From positions 1-40,186 of the forward strand of contig JAJQEC010000085.1 of NCBI GenBank assembly GCA_021201815.1: a stretch of DNA of 40,186 nucleotides, in the 5' to 3' direction. Source of the stretch: Candidatus Azobacteroides sp. GTDB taxonomy: Bacteria; Bacteroidota; Bacteroidia; Bacteroidales; WRGA01. The notes beneath the pieces were generated by a model. The model saw nothing but the letters and a program-made list of their open reading frames with translations. It made no database searches and was not told the origin of the DNA. A program made the translations under genes and the position numbers. Each line of letters opens with the position of its first letter. The stretch's first letter is position 1. Positions 8,795 through 19,005 of the stretch are shown one piece after another.

Positions 8795-11605
8795 GTGTCT
8801 GAGAATAAAAATATTATTATAAAAGGAGCACGGGTAAATAATCTTAAAAATATTAATGTTGAGATTCCCCGTGGCAAATTTGTTGTTATAACCGGTCTTT
8901 CCGGCTCCGGAAAATCTTCCCTTGCTTTTAATACTTTATATGCGGAAGGACAACGTCGTTATGTAGAAAGTTTGTCTTCTTATACCCGCCAGTTTCTGGG
9001 GAAAATGAGCAAGCCGGAAACAGATTTTATTAAAGGAATTCCTCCTGCCATTGCTATTGAGCAAAAGGTAAACACCCGGAATCCGAGATCTACCGTAGGT
9101 ACATCTACTGAAATTTACGATTATATGCGTTTACTATATGCGCGTATCGGAAAAACTTATTCACCGGTTTCGGGCAGACAGGTTAAAAAACATCAGGTAA
9201 GCGATGTAATAGAGTGTATGGCTACTTATCCGGAAAGAACTCGTTTTACTGTGCTTACCAGACCTCATGTACATGATAACCGCGACTTCAGAGTTCAATT
9301 GGAAATGTTGCTTAAGGAAGGATTTTCCAGGGTAGATGTAAAGGGCGAAATTTTGCGTATAGAAGATCTTCTGAATGAAAAAGAAATTAATCAGGATGAG
9401 GTGCTGCTGCTTATTGACCGTTTGGTTTGTAACAATGAAAAAGATACAATTTCCCGTCTTACCGATTCTGCAGAGACGGCTTTTTATGAAGGAATGGGAG
9501 AGTGTATCCTGAAGTTTTACACAGATAAGGGAATCGAAGAATGGCATTTTTCTAATCGGTTTGAAGAAGACGGCTTATTGTTTGAAGAACCGACAGAATT
9601 GACTTTTAATTTCAACAGCCCGGCAGGGGCATGTCCTTCCTGCGAAGGTTTCGGAAAAGTTATCGGTATTGATGAGGATCTGGTAATTCCTAATAAAAAT
9701 CTTTCGGTATATGAAGATGCTGTGGTTTGCTGGAAAGGTGAAAAAATGAGTGAATGGAAAAATAAACTTATTTATAATGCTGAAAAAGCAGGTTTTCCTA
9801 TTCATACACCTTATTATAAACTTACCGGAAAACAACGGGAGATGTTATGGAAAGGTACCCGATATTTTAAGGGTATTGATGCATTTTTTCATTTTGTTGA
9901 AGGAAATCAGTATAAAATACAATATCGTGTCATGCTGGCACGATACCGGGGGAAAACAACCTGTCCGGTATGTGGTGGCGGTCGACTTAAACCGGAGGCC
10001 CAGTATGTGAAAATAGGGGGAAAATCCATATCCGAACTTGTATTGTTGCCTATTACAGAATTAAAAGGATTTTTTGAAGAACTGGAACTGGATGAACAGG
10101 ATGCAAAGATTGCAAAACGGTTGTTTCTGGAAATTACAAACCGCCTGCAGTTCCTTATTAATGTGGGATTAGGTTATCTGACTTTAAACCGGTTATCTGC
10201 TACTTTATCCGGTGGTGAAAGTCAGCGTATTAACCTGGCTACATCGTTGGGAAGTAGTCTGGTCGGTTCCCTGTATATTCTTGATGAGCCCAGTATCGGT
10301 TTACATTCCCGGGATACAGATTTGCTTATCAAAGTTCTCCATGATCTGCGGGATCTGGGAAATACAGTGGTGGTAGTAGAACATGATGAGGAAATAATCA
10401 GGGCAGCGGATTATATTATTGACATCGGACCGGAAGCCGGTACCTGGGGAGGAAAAGTAGTTTATGAAGGAGATACTGCTCCTATTCTGGCAGGAAAGAT
10501 TAAAAATGATAATGCCGCAGAGAAGTCTTATACTGTGGATTATCTTACAGGGAAAGAACAAATTGAGGTTCCTAAGAAAAGAAGAAAATGGAATAATTAT
10601 GTTCAGGTTACAGGAGCGCGGGAAAATAACCTTAAGGATATTACCGTTAAGTTTCCATTAAATGTAATGACGGTAGTAACCGGAGTAAGTGGTTCCGGCA
10701 AGTCCTCGTTAGTACGGCAAATACTTTATGTCGCTCTTAAAAAGCAGTATGGAGAAAGTAATGAGAAAAGTGGTCAATTTAATGAATTAACAGGCGATTT
10801 CCATTTGTTGTCACATGTGGAATTTATTGACCAGAATCCTATCGGACGTTCTACCCGTTCTAATCCGGTAACTTATATTAAAGCCTATGATGAAATAAGG
10901 AAGTTGTATGCGTCACAGCCATTGGCGAAGCAGATGGGGTATACACCGGCTTTCTTTTCTTTTAATATCGAAGGAGGTCGCTGTGAAGAGTGTAAAGGCG
11001 AAGGTATTATTACTGTCGAAATGCAGTTTATGGCAGATATATCACTGGAATGTGAATCTTGTCATGGTAGTCGCTTTAAACAGGATATTTTGGATGTGGA
11101 ATACCGGCAGAAGAATATTCATGAAGTTCTTGAAATGACAGTAGATGAGGCACTCGAATTTTTCCAATATGGAAAAGGTTCGATTGAAAAAAATATTGTG
11201 AAGCGGTTACAGCCTTTACAAGATGTCGGATTGGGATATATTAAACTGGGCCAGTCTTCTTCCACCTTGTCCGGAGGAGAAAATCAGCGGGTAAAACTTG
11301 CTTCTTTTCTGAGTGCGGAAAAAGAAGAACCGACTTTCTTTATCTTTGATGAGCCTACTACCGGTCTGCATTTTCATGATATCAAAACATTATTGAAAGT
11401 TTTCAATGAATTGATAAAAAGAGGGCATACCTTGTTAATTGTTGAGCATAACATGGATGTCATTAAGTGTGCGGATCATATTATCGATATGGGACCGGAA
11501 GGTGGTAAAAAAGGAGGGTATCTGGTAGCAGCCGGAACTCCGGAAGAAGTCACGAAATGCAAATCCTCTTATACCGGAAAATTCCTGAAAGATAAACTAA
11601 AATAA
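8795..11605 (+). CDS. uvrA: Excinuclease ABC subunit A
   Basis: The DNA-damage recognition ATPase of nucleotide excision repair, which acts as a dimer and loads UvrB at lesions. 936 residues, two ABC-type ATPase halves. Walker A motifs are GLSGSGKSS (34-42) and GVSGSGKSS (630-638); the ABC signatures read LSGGESQR and LSGGENQR; cysteine pairs for zinc modules are visible as CPSCEG, CPVCGG, CEECKG and [19 protein letters not shown] is the classic UvrA stretch in the UvrB-binding region. The start is a GTG at 8795 (GTG TCT GAG AAT), chosen because no in-frame ATG lies at the family's N-terminus. Bacteroidales often carry more than one UvrA paralogue; this one has the usual length. Monocistronic from the promoter at 8670-8700. 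Confidence 0.95.
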   Translation: MSENKNIIIKGARVNNLKNINVEIPRGKFVVITGLSGSGKSSLAFNTLYAEGQRRYVESLSSYTRQFLGKMSKPETDFIKGIPPAIAIEQKVNTRNPRSTVGTSTEIYDYMRLLYARIGKTYSPVSGRQVKKHQVSDVIECMATYPERTRFTVLTRPHVHDNRDFRVQLEMLLKEGFSRVDVKGEILRIEDLLNEKEINQDEVLLLIDRLVCNNEKDTISRLTDSAETAFYEGMGECILKFYTDKGIEEWHFSNRFEEDGLLFEEPTELTFNFNSPAGACPSCEGFGKVIGIDEDLVIPNKNLSVYEDAVVCWKGEKMSEWKNKLIYNAEKAGFPIHTPYYKLTGKQREMLWKGTRYFKGIDAFFHFVEGNQYKIQYRVMLARYRGKTTCPVCGGGRLKPEAQYVKIGGKSISELVLLPITELKGFFEELELDEQDAKIAKRLFLEITNRLQFLINVGLGYLTLNRLSATLSGGESQRINLATSLGSSLVGSLYILDEPSIGLHSRDTDLLIKVLHDLRDLGNTVVVVEHDEEIIRAADYIIDIGPEAGTWGGKVVYEGDTAPILAGKIKNDNAAEKSYTVDYLTGKEQIEVPKKRRKWNNYVQVTGARENNLKDITVKFPLNVMTVVTGVSGSGKSSLVRQILYVALKKQYGESNEKSGQFNELTGDFHLLSHVEFIDQNPIGRSTRSNPVTYIKAYDEIRKLYASQPLAKQMGYTPAFFSFNIEGGRCEECKGEGIITVEMQFMADISLECESCHGSRFKQDILDVEYRQKNIHEVLEMTVDEALEFFQYGKGSIEKNIVKRLQPLQDVGLGYIKLGQSSSTLSGGENQRVKLASFLSAEKEEPTFFIFDEPTTGLHFHDIKTLLKVFNELIKRGHTLLIVEHNMDVIKCADHIIDMGPEGGKKGGYLVAAGTPEEVTKCKSSYTGKFLKDKLK

Positions 11606-11820
11606 TGTGACAATGTGATAATATGCCAATGTGACAATGAAAGAAAATGTGATGATGTGTGTAGGAGATAATTAAAATGGAAAAATTGTTTTTTCTTATT
11701 ATATCATTCTTTTATAAGATATTTTCAATTAATTTATCATTACACTCTCACATTACCAAATTATCTCATCTTCTTTCATTGACACATTATCAAATTAGCA
11801 TATTATCACATTGTCATATT
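11604..11820. repeat. Inverted arrays of 8-bp repeats between convergent uvrA and clpX
   Basis: From the uvrA stop codon the sequence runs in 8-bp steps: AATGTGAC, AATGTGAT, AATATGCC, AATGTGAC, AATGAAAG (11604-11643), then degenerate units. Read on the minus strand from 11820, just after the clpX stop, the series is AATATGAC, AATGTGAT, AATATGCT, AATTTGAT, AATGTGTC, AATGAAAG. The arms are thus imperfect inverted repeats, with one extra unit in the second arm and an AT-rich centre (about 11666-11740). Each gene is followed by the same series in its own sense. It could fold as a long hairpin and end transcription from both sides; I recall similar AATGTG-type repeats in Bacteroidota intergenic DNA. 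Confidence 0.85.
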
Positions 11821-11831
11821 AAATTTATTTT

Positions 11832-13070
11832 TCAGGCAACTTGTCCGGTGAAGTTTGCTTTTTCCAGTTTTTCTTTTGCGTAGGGAAGCGTGATGTGTAA
11901 TTCTTCTTCTTTCCTAGAAGGAAGGTCAAACATAGCATCCATCATAATCGTTTCTGCTATGGAGCGTAATCCACGTGCTCCCAGTTTGAATTCTATGGCT
12001 TTATCAACAATGAAATCGAATACATCTTCATCGATCTTCAGCCGGATGTCATCCATCTGAAATAATTTAGTGTATTGTTTGATGATCGAATTTTTAGGCT
12101 CAGTGAGAATACGGCGCAATACGTCTCTATCTAACGGATTTAGGTAAGTAAGTACTGGCAGGCGTCCGATAATTTCGGGGATTAATCCGAAAGCCTTTAA
12201 GTCCTGAGGTGTAATATACTGAAGCATATTATTCCTGTCTATGGCAGCTGCGTTTTTTCCGGCAGTATATCCTACTACTTTTGTATTAAGCCTCATGGCG
12301 ATCTTTTTTTCGATTCCATCAAAAGCACCGCCACAGATAAACAATATATTTTTTGTATCTACAGGAATCATTTTCTGGTCCGGATGCTTTCGGCCTCCCT
12401 GCGGCGGAACATTTACGATAGAACCTTCCAGAAGCTTCAATAATCCCTGCTGCACACCTTCTCCGCTTACATCCCGGGTGATAGAAGGATTATCGCTTTT
12501 CCGGGCTATTTTGTCAATTTCATCAATAAAGACAATTCCCCGTTGTGCGGCTTCCACATCATAATCCGCAGCCTGAAGAAGTCTTGTGAGGATACTTTCT
12601 ATATCTTCACCTACATATCCGGCTTCCGTCAGCACAGTGGCATCTACGATAGTAAAAGGGATATGCAGCCTTTTTGCGATTGTGCGGGCCAGTAATGTTT
12701 TCCCGGTACCCGTAGCTCCTACCATGATGATATTGGATTTTTCTATTTCCACATCATCTGTGGCATGGTTTTTTTGCAATAATCTTTTATAGTGGTTATA
12801 GACTGCAACGGAAAGATATCTTTTGGCATTGTCTTGACCAATTATATACTGATCGAGGAAATCTTTTATTTCACTGGGTTTTGGTAATTCTTCTTTAGAA
12901 AGACTGAATTCCGAATCTTTCGTTTTTTTAGAAGTATTTTCAGAAACGATATCATAAGCCATAGCAGTGCAGGTATCACAAATATTTCCGTTTATACCTG
13001 TTATTAACATCTGGGCTTCTTTCCCGCTTTTTCCGCAGAAACTACATTTATCTCCCGTGGATTTACTCAT
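11832..13070 (-). CDS. clpX: ATP-dependent protease ATP-binding subunit ClpX
   Basis: A hexameric AAA+ unfoldase of 412 residues that recognises tagged proteins and feeds them to ClpP. The N-terminal C4 zinc-binding domain has Cys9, Cys12, Cys31 and Cys34; the Walker A motif is GATGTGKT (118-125), the pore loop GYVGED (151-156), and the Walker B region IVFIDEIDK (179-187). The loop that docks on ClpP, usually an IGF-type tripeptide, appears here as VVGY within [11 protein letters not shown]. It lies 91 bp behind clpP on the same strand with a hairpin in between, so part of its expression may be attenuated. No separate TAnnTTTG box was found in that gap. Confidence 0.96.
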   Translation of the reverse strand: MSKSTGDKCSFCGKSGKEAQMLITGINGNICDTCTAMAYDIVSENTSKKTKDSEFSLSKEELPKPSEIKDFLDQYIIGQDNAKRYLSVAVYNHYKRLLQKNHATDDVEIEKSNIIMVGATGTGKTLLARTIAKRLHIPFTIVDATVLTEAGYVGEDIESILTRLLQAADYDVEAAQRGIVFIDEIDKIARKSDNPSITRDVSGEGVQQGLLKLLEGSIVNVPPQGGRKHPDQKMIPVDTKNILFICGGAFDGIEKKIAMRLNTKVVGYTAGKNAAAIDRNNMLQYITPQDLKAFGLIPEIIGRLPVLTYLNPLDRDVLRRILTEPKNSIIKQYTKLFQMDDIRLKIDEDVFDFIVDKAIEFKLGARGLRSIAETIMMDAMFDLPSRKEEELHITLPYAKEKLEKANFTGQVA

Positions 13071-13083
13071 TTTCTATAGTGTA

Positions 13084-13130
13084 AAATAAAAAAGGATAAA
13101 AGCAAGTAATTTATCCAATTACCTGCTTTT
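13084..13130 (-). terminator. Hairpin between clpP and clpX
   Basis: AAAAGCAAGTAATT (13098-13111) pairs with AATTACCTGCTTTT (13117-13130) with one mismatch and a 5-nt loop; on the minus strand it is followed by a T-rich run (complement of 13084-13093). It could be a partial terminator that lowers clpX relative to clpP, or a full terminator if clpX has its own undetected promoter. Confidence 0.6.
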
Positions 13131-13161
13131 ATATTTTCCTGAATTAATCGATTCGATTTTA

Positions 13162-13842
13162 TTATTTAGAAGATGCAACTTTATTTTTTCTAAGTACATC
13201 ATCAATCATACCATATTCTTTTGCTTCCTCGGAAGTCATCCAGTAGTCACGGTCGGAATCCTGTTCGATTTTTTCGTATGAGTTTCCGGAGTGATTGGCA
13301 ATAATGGTATAAAGTTCTTTTTTCATTTTCTGGATTTCCCTGGCTGTGATTTCAATGTCAGAGGCCTGTCCCTGAGCACCCCCCATGGGTTGATGGATCA
13401 TTACCCGGGAATGGTTAAGGGCAAAACGCTTTCCCTTTTCTCCGGCTACTAGTAAAACTGCTGCCATAGAGGCTGCCATTCCTGTACAAATGGTCGAAAC
13501 ATCACTGCTGATGAACTGCATGGTGTCATAAATACCAAGCCCAGCATATACAGACCCACCCGGTGAGTTAAGGTAAATAGAGATATCTTTTCCGGGATCG
13601 GAAGAGTCCAGGTATAATAATTGGGCCTGAATAACATTTGCCGTATAATCATCGATCTGAGTTCCAAGGAAGATAATCCTGTCCATCATCAAACGGGAAA
13701 AAACATCCATCTGAGTTACGTTTAACTGGCGTTCTTCCAGAATAGACGGGGAAATATAGTTGCTTGTTATATTCACATATTTATCTAATGCCAGACCATT
13801 CATTCCTAAATGCTTAGTCGCATATTTTCTGAAGTCATTCAT
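13162..13842 (-). CDS. clpP: ATP-dependent Clp protease proteolytic subunit
   Basis: The serine peptidase of ClpXP, 226 residues, forming a barrel that degrades substrates unfolded by ClpX. The catalytic serine is Ser125 in [11 protein letters not shown], the histidine His150 in MIHQPMGG, and the aspartate most likely Asp199 in the [11 protein letters not shown] segment. The N-terminal extension before the core is somewhat longer than in E. coli. It sits between tig and clpX, the classic tig-clpP-clpX order, with a 153-bp gap after tig in which I find no clear promoter. Confidence 0.96.
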   Translation of the reverse strand: MNDFRKYATKHLGMNGLALDKYVNITSNYISPSILEERQLNVTQMDVFSRLMMDRIIFLGTQIDDYTANVIQAQLLYLDSSDPGKDISIYLNSPGGSVYAGLGIYDTMQFISSDVSTICTGMAASMAAVLLVAGEKGKRFALNHSRVMIHQPMGGAQGQASDIEITAREIQKMKKELYTIIANHSGNSYEKIEQDSDRDYWMTSEEAKEYGMIDDVLRKNKVASSK

Positions 13843-13995
13843 AAATGTATATTGTTTTTAGTGTTTTATAAACTGTTTGTAGATAATACAAATTTCATGC
13901 CATTTATTAAATAAAAGCAGCTCTCTACAACTTTTTTATAACAAAACAGATATGTTTTTGTTTGCTATCCCAAGGCAGCTTTCTGAAATCAATTC

Positions 13996-15384
13996 TTATT
14001 CTGCGGTACTTTCTTCAGCAGCAAATAATTTATTGAATTCATCATAAGAAACATCTTTGTTTTTTAGCGAAACCTGTTCTTTCACAAATTGTGTTAGTTT
14101 TTCCTCAATGGCATTATTCGCAATGTTCTGTACGGATTCCTTTTTACTCAACATTTCTTTTGCATAGTTTTCCAGCATATCTTCCGGAAGGTTATTGATG
14201 CCGTAATTTGCAAACTGCATCCGGGTAATCTTTTTTGCCATATCCAGCAAATCGGCTTCTTCTACCTTAAGATCGTTATCCTTAACAAGTTTTTCTTTAA
14301 TAAGTTGCCATGTTAGGTCTTTAATAATTCCCGGATAATCTTTTTCAATATCCTCCTTGGTTTTTTCTTTTCCGGTTTCCAGTAACCATCTTTTAAGAAA
14401 TGCGTCAGGGAAAGTCAGGATACCGGCTTTTTCAACCAGATGTTTATGCATGTCCAGCATAAATTTATAATCGCTGTCAGCCTGAAGTTGCCTTTCCAGG
14501 TCTTCTTTTACTTTAGCCATAAATTCTTCTTCGGATTTTACTACGTCTTTACCGAATATCTGGTCGAAAATTTCCTGAGAAAGTTCCGCTTCTTTAAATC
14601 TGGTAATGTCCGTTACTTCAAAAATAAAATCAGAGGTTACTTCAGAAGCCATGTCTTTATCTATTTTCAGGAAAGAAGCCAGTTCTGCAGTATGTCCTTC
14701 GTGTGCTTTATGTGGATTAATAGTGATTTTATCCCCCTTTTTGATGCCTATAAATTTTGCTTTTTCTTCTTCATCTTTCACGTATTCAGGTATCAGTACC
14801 GCGTCTTCAGCAGTTACTCCTCCTTCTTTCGGATTACCTTCTTCATCCAGTTCTGTCAGATTGCCTTTTATAAGATCATCTTTTGTGGATACTTCCTGTT
14901 CTTCGATAGAAACATGCTGACCGAAACGGGAGGTATAGGATTTTACCTGTTTGTCCAACATTTCATCATCTACCTTAATCGTATAATAAGGGATTTTATC
15001 TCCTTTTTTAGATAATTTTATATCGACTTCAGGAGCTAATGCAATGTCGAATAGGAATTCGAAATCTTCCTGAGTTTCAAAATCAATTTCTTTTTGTTCC
15101 GTTTCATTTGGAAGAGGTTCTCCCAGCACATTCAGATTGTTGGAACGAATATAATCAAATAAGTTATCTGAAATTAATTTATTTACTTCTTCTGCAAGTA
15201 CGGATTTGCCATACATTTTTTTTATCAGTCCTACGGGGACTTTACCTGGGCGGAATCCGGGAATATTAGCTTTTTTACGAAGTTGTTGTAAAGAAGTGTT
15301 TACTTTTTCCTGATAATCGTTTTTTTCAACTTCTACTTTGATAATAGAATTGACATTATCAATTTTTTGTTCTGAAACTTTCAT
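13996..15384 (-). CDS. tig: Trigger factor (ribosome-associated chaperone)
   Basis: A cytosolic chaperone of 462 residues that binds at the ribosome exit tunnel and shields nascent chains. The ribosome-docking signature GFRPGKVP (43-50) is intact. The middle prolyl-isomerase (FKBP-like) domain is present by position but not readily recognisable, as is common in Bacteroidota, and the long helical C-terminal domain is rich in Lys and Glu. It is the first gene of the tig-clpP-clpX cluster and has a near-ideal promoter 49-79 bp upstream. Confidence 0.92.
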   Translation of the reverse strand: MKVSEQKIDNVNSIIKVEVEKNDYQEKVNTSLQQLRKKANIPGFRPGKVPVGLIKKMYGKSVLAEEVNKLISDNLFDYIRSNNLNVLGEPLPNETEQKEIDFETQEDFEFLFDIALAPEVDIKLSKKGDKIPYYTIKVDDEMLDKQVKSYTSRFGQHVSIEEQEVSTKDDLIKGNLTELDEEGNPKEGGVTAEDAVLIPEYVKDEEEKAKFIGIKKGDKITINPHKAHEGHTAELASFLKIDKDMASEVTSDFIFEVTDITRFKEAELSQEIFDQIFGKDVVKSEEEFMAKVKEDLERQLQADSDYKFMLDMHKHLVEKAGILTFPDAFLKRWLLETGKEKTKEDIEKDYPGIIKDLTWQLIKEKLVKDNDLKVEEADLLDMAKKITRMQFANYGINNLPEDMLENYAKEMLSKKESVQNIANNAIEEKLTQFVKEQVSLKNKDVSYDEFNKLFAAEESTAE

Positions 15385-15432
15385 TTATCGAAATGTTTGT
15401 TATTTAAAATTCTTCTGCAATTTTTAAGTCCG

Positions 15433-15463
15433 CAAAATTACAGCTATTCTTTTAATTATCAAA
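15433..15463 (-). promoter_or_regulatory. Promoter of tig-clpP-clpX
   Basis: On the minus strand: TTTG (complement of 15460-15463), 19 bp, TAATTTTG (complement of 15433-15440). Perfect fit to TTTG-N19-TAnnTTTG. Transcript start expected near 15426, about 40 nt before the tig ATG. Confidence 0.78.
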
Positions 15464-15573
15464 TTAGTTTAAAGGAAAAAAATAATCTTCCTATTTAAAA
15501 CAATGTGAGTATGTTACCCGGAAATCCTGGATTGAAAAGAGGAAACCAAGGAATAAAATATGTAAGTTTTATG

Positions 15574-15602
15574 GTTTGATATACGGATTTGTTTTATCAA
15601 AC
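15574..15602 (-). terminator. Weak hairpin after the PAP2 gene
   Basis: GTTTGATA (15574-15581) pairs with TATCAAAC (15595-15602), 13-nt loop, just past the PAP2 stop codon. There is no long T run after it on the minus strand, so the call is tentative. Confidence 0.35.
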
Positions 15603-15608
15603 TCTTTT

Positions 15609-16271
15609 TTATGGTTTCTCTTGAATGGGCGTTTTCATGGGAAAGGTAACTTCTTTTCTTGTTAAAAACCAATATAAAACGGTGGTGATTGTAACTCCCA
15701 GTATCATTCCTGTATATACATCTGTGATAAAGTGCTGGGAAAGGTACATTCTGCCATATCCTACGCTCAAAGCTGCCAGTGCCAGCAGGAAATGCATGCG
15801 TTTGTCCGGAAGGATGAGGGCGAAATAAGTAAAAATAGCAAATGCAGAAGAGGTATGTCCGGAAGGAAAACTTTCTGTTTCAAGTTGTTTTACACCTTCA
15901 ATCAGGCGTAAACTAAGATCCGGAATAGTATCGAAGTATGGGACCGGACGAAGTACTCCCGGGAATAGAATATATTTTATAAATGTGGTAACAAGTGCGA
16001 CGGCCATGAAACAAACTGCTGCATAGAAAGCTGTTTTGTTTCCCTTTAATATCCAGATGAGAACCCATGCCAGCATGGCAAAATAAATTGTTCCCATTTT
16101 ATCGGTAATCAATATTATGTTATCTAATAAAGGTAAATGATGCTGATTTATCCAGAGAGTAACCTCTGCTTTAGAATAAAGTAATAAAATTATTCCACCG
16201 GTAAGAACCATTATTAAAATAGTTGTATAATAATACCTGTTTTCAAGTATAAGCTTTTTGATGCCTTTCAT
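15609..16271 (-). CDS. PAP2-family membrane phosphatase
   Basis: An inner-membrane phosphatidic-acid-phosphatase type 2 protein of 220 residues with about six hydrophobic segments. The three family motifs are complete: a lysine-to-RP stretch (Lys99 to Arg108-Pro109), PSGH (136-139) with the catalytic histidine at 139, and Arg174 with His180 and Asp184 in GRMYLSQHFITD. Members remove phosphate from lipid phosphates such as undecaprenyl pyrophosphate, phosphatidate or lipid A; the sequence does not tell which. It is a single gene, divergent from lepA, with a minus-7 box just upstream. Confidence 0.85.
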   Translation of the reverse strand: MKGIKKLILENRYYYTTILIMVLTGGIILLLYSKAEVTLWINQHHLPLLDNIILITDKMGTIYFAMLAWVLIWILKGNKTAFYAAVCFMAVALVTTFIKYILFPGVLRPVPYFDTIPDLSLRLIEGVKQLETESFPSGHTSSAFAIFTYFALILPDKRMHFLLALAALSVGYGRMYLSQHFITDVYTGMILGVTITTVLYWFLTRKEVTFPMKTPIQEKP

Positions 16272-16290
16272 ATCAGTCGTTTTTTAATTG

Positions 16291-16298
16291 CAAACATA
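16291..16298 (-). promoter_or_regulatory. Candidate minus-7 box for the PAP2 gene
   Basis: The complement reads TATGTTTG, matching TAnnTTTG, 20 bp before the PAP2 ATG. That gives a very short leader. No minus-33 TTTG at the usual distance. Confidence 0.4.
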
Positions 16299-16382
16299 CA
16301 TATCTTTTTTTGATGGCCGTATTGTATGTTATTATTTCGAGAATAATAGAGAGAAGGATTTTTAATTATAGATGAAAATAAG

Positions 16383-16390
16383 TACCTTTG
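16383..16390 (+). promoter_or_regulatory. Candidate minus-7 box for the lepA operon
   Basis: TACCTTTG matches TAnnTTTG and lies 68 bp before the lepA ATG at 16458. The minus-33 region is T-rich but has no TTTG. Confidence 0.5.
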
Positions 16391-16457
16391 TTCTCTATTT
16401 TTATTTTAGTATTAAAACACATTCACCTTTTGGAAGGTTTTATTTAGAGGATTGTTA

Positions 16458-18239
16458 ATGAAAAATATACGTAATTTTTGTATTATAGCGCATATTGATC
16501 ATGGGAAAAGTACCTTAGCGGATCGGTTGCTGGAATATACAAAAACGGTAGATATAAAGGAAAATCAGGTATTAGATAATATGGATCTGGAAAAGGAGCG
16601 GGGCATTACTATAAAAAGCCATGCTATCCAGATGCAATATAAATATAAAAATGATTGTTATACATTAAACCTGATTGATACTCCGGGGCATGTTGATTTT
16701 TCTTACGAAGTATCCCGTTCTATTGCTGCATGTGAGGGGGCTTTATTGATCGTAGATGCTTCGCAGGGAATACAAGCCCAGACCATTGCAAATTTATATA
16801 TGGCTATGGAGCATGATCTGGAAGTGATTCCGGTCATGAATAAAATAGACCTTCCCGGTGCGATGCCGGATGAGGTGGAAGATCAGATTATTAATCTTCT
16901 GGGAGTAAAAAAAGAAGATATTATTCGCGCCAGTGGAAAAACCGGCGAAGGAGTAGAGGATATTCTTAAAGCTATTATAGAAAGGATTCCGGCACCGGCG
17001 GGTGATCCTGATGCGCCTTTACAATGTCTGATATTTGATTCTGTATTTAACTCATTTCGTGGTATCATTGCTTATTTTAAAATTATTAACGGAACTATCC
17101 GGAAAGGTGATAGAGTAAAATTTGTGGCCACGGGCAAAGAGTATGAAGCAGATGAAATAGGCGTCCTGAAACTGGAAATGTGTCCGCGGCAGGAATTATC
17201 GTGTGGTGATGTAGGATATATTATTTCTGGTATTAAAGCGTCAAAAGAAGTAAAAGTAGGAGATACTATTACGCATGTTGCGAGGCCTTGTGAAAAAGCT
17301 ATTGAAGGATTTGAAGAAGTAAAGCCGATGGTTTTTGCCGGAGTTTATCCTATTGACAGTGAAGATTTCGAAAATCTGAGAAATTCATTGGAAAAACTAC
17401 AGTTGAATGATGCTTCCCTGACTTTTCAACCTGAAAGTTCCATCGCATTAGGTTTCGGATTCCGTTGCGGGTTTCTGGGATTGCTGCACATGGAGATTAT
17501 TCAGGAACGTCTGGACAGAGAATTTGATATGGATGTCATTACTACGGTACCGAACGTGTCTTACCGGGTATATGACAAAAGAGGAGAAATGAAAGAAGTT
17601 CATAACCCTTTCGGTTTACCGGACCCTGCTTTGATAGAAAAAATTGAAGAACCTTATATCAGGGCTTCTATAATTACTACGACTAACTTTATCGGGCCTA
17701 TTATGACGCTGTGCCTTGGAAAGAGAGGAGAGTTAATTAAGCAGGATTATATTTCAGGGGACAGGGTTGAACTCATTTACGATATTCCGTTAGGAGAGAT
17801 TGTAATTGATTTTTATGATAAACTGAAAAGTATCTCGAAAGGATACGCGTCTTTTGATTATCATTTACATGACTATCGTCCTTCTAAATTGATTAAGCTG
17901 GATATTTTACTGAACGGTGAATCAGTAGATGCATTATCTACTTTAACACATGTGGATAATGCTTATTCATTAGGACGAAGGATGTGTGAAAAATTAAAAG
18001 ATCTGATACCCAGACAACAGTTCGATATTGCTATCCAGGCAGCCATAGGTGCTAAAATTATTGCCCGGGAAACAATTAAGGCTGTTCGGAAAGATGTGAC
18101 GGCTAAATGTTACGGGGGAGATATAAGCCGTAAAAGAAAACTGCTTGAGAAACAGAAAAAGGGGAAAAAGCGAATGAAACAGATCGGTTCTGTAGAAGTT
18201 CCGCAAAAAGCGTTTCTGGCAGTGCTTAAGCTTGATTAA
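16458..18239 (+). CDS. lepA: Elongation factor 4 (LepA) GTPase
   Basis: A ribosome-associated translational GTPase of 593 residues, paralogous to EF-G, thought to help ribosome biogenesis or resolve stalled translocation. The G1 loop AHIDHGKST (11-19) is followed by G2 residues in the RGITIKSHA stretch, G3 DTPGH and G4 NKID. The C-terminal LepA-specific domain is visible near the end, with [21 protein letters not shown] use ATG 16458; a TTG at 16452 in the same frame would add only two residues. It heads a plus-strand group with the exonuclease and glmS. Confidence 0.95.
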   Translation: MKNIRNFCIIAHIDHGKSTLADRLLEYTKTVDIKENQVLDNMDLEKERGITIKSHAIQMQYKYKNDCYTLNLIDTPGHVDFSYEVSRSIAACEGALLIVDASQGIQAQTIANLYMAMEHDLEVIPVMNKIDLPGAMPDEVEDQIINLLGVKKEDIIRASGKTGEGVEDILKAIIERIPAPAGDPDAPLQCLIFDSVFNSFRGIIAYFKIINGTIRKGDRVKFVATGKEYEADEIGVLKLEMCPRQELSCGDVGYIISGIKASKEVKVGDTITHVARPCEKAIEGFEEVKPMVFAGVYPIDSEDFENLRNSLEKLQLNDASLTFQPESSIALGFGFRCGFLGLLHMEIIQERLDREFDMDVITTVPNVSYRVYDKRGEMKEVHNPFGLPDPALIEKIEEPYIRASIITTTNFIGPIMTLCLGKRGELIKQDYISGDRVELIYDIPLGEIVIDFYDKLKSISKGYASFDYHLHDYRPSKLIKLDILLNGESVDALSTLTHVDNAYSLGRRMCEKLKDLIPRQQFDIAIQAAIGAKIIARETIKAVRKDVTAKCYGGDISRKRKLLEKQKKGKKRMKQIGSVEVPQKAFLAVLKLD

Positions 18240-18264
18240 CAATCATGTGAACAAAGATAGATAA

Positions 18265-19000
18265 ATGTTTTATACCATAACCTTTACAAAAAGTACTGTT
18301 CCTGGATATTGAAACGGTGCCTGCTTGTGCTTCATATGAAGATTTAAATGAGACTTTTAAATCTTTATGGGATAAAAAAGCAATGCAATTGCAGTATAGA
18401 GAGGAAGGAAAGTCACCGGCAGAAATGTATGAAAATGCCGGGATATTTGCGGAGTTTGGGAAGATTGTCTGTATTTCGGTAGGATATTTTGTGCGCGAGC
18501 GGGAATTAAGGATTAAATCTTTTTATGGGGATGACGAGAAGGAATTATTAAATAATTTTTGTGGATTACTGAATCAATATTTTTATTCCCGGGAGCATGT
18601 TCTTTGTGCACATAACGGGAAAGAATTTGATTTTCCTTATATTGCCAGAAGAATGCTTGTGAATGGTATTCGTCTCCCTTTAATATTGAATACTGCAGGA
18701 AAAAAGCCCTGGGAAGTAAAACATTTGGATACTATGGAATTATGGAAGTTCGGAGATTATAAAAGTTTTGTTTCTCTGAACTTACTAGCTGCTGTTTTTG
18801 ATATTCCAACACCAAAAGATGATATTGACGGAAGTCAGGTCGGAGAAGTGTATTGGAAGATGCATGATTTGGAAAGAATTGTCCAGTATTGCCAAAAAGA
18901 TGTATTAACAGTAGCACAGATTTTTTTGAAATACAGGAATGAACCATTGTTGATGGACGGAAAAAATGAATTTGTCTATCTTCGAAGTAGAAAATTTTAA
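18265..19000 (+). CDS. DEDD-type 3'-5' exonuclease (PolB-related family), frameshifted near its start
   Basis: A predicted 3'-5' exonuclease of the RNase H fold, about 244 residues if intact. From ATG 18265 the frame reads MFYTIT, then runs into a TGA at 18310-18312. The other frame carries LQKVLFLDIETVP and continues to 19000. Removing one T from TTT at 18283-18285 joins them into the expected family N-terminus, including the first catalytic pair (Asp codon at 18305, Glu codon at 18311). Further motifs are AHNGKEFDFPYI and YCQKDVLTV. As written, only a GTG at 18317 could start the main frame, losing those catalytic residues. This may be a real mutation or a base-call error. It lies between lepA and glmS, with glmS 5 bp downstream. 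The true substrate is unknown. Confidence 0.75.
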
Positions 19001-19005
19001 TTGAT

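Noticed and set aside
11677-11883. 68-codon plus-strand frame across the uvrA-clpX gap
   Set aside because: It is made of the 8-bp repeat array and overlaps the clpX 3' end; the Ser/His/Ile/Leu-rich product is a by-product of the repeats.
14440-15015. 191-codon frame opposite tig
   Set aside because: Very rich in Phe and Tyr, as expected from the reverse complement of a Lys/Glu-rich coding sequence; tig is unmistakable.
18881-19005. glmS ribozyme or riboswitch before glmS
   Set aside because: Only 5 bp separate glmS from the upstream gene, and there is no space for a ribozyme.
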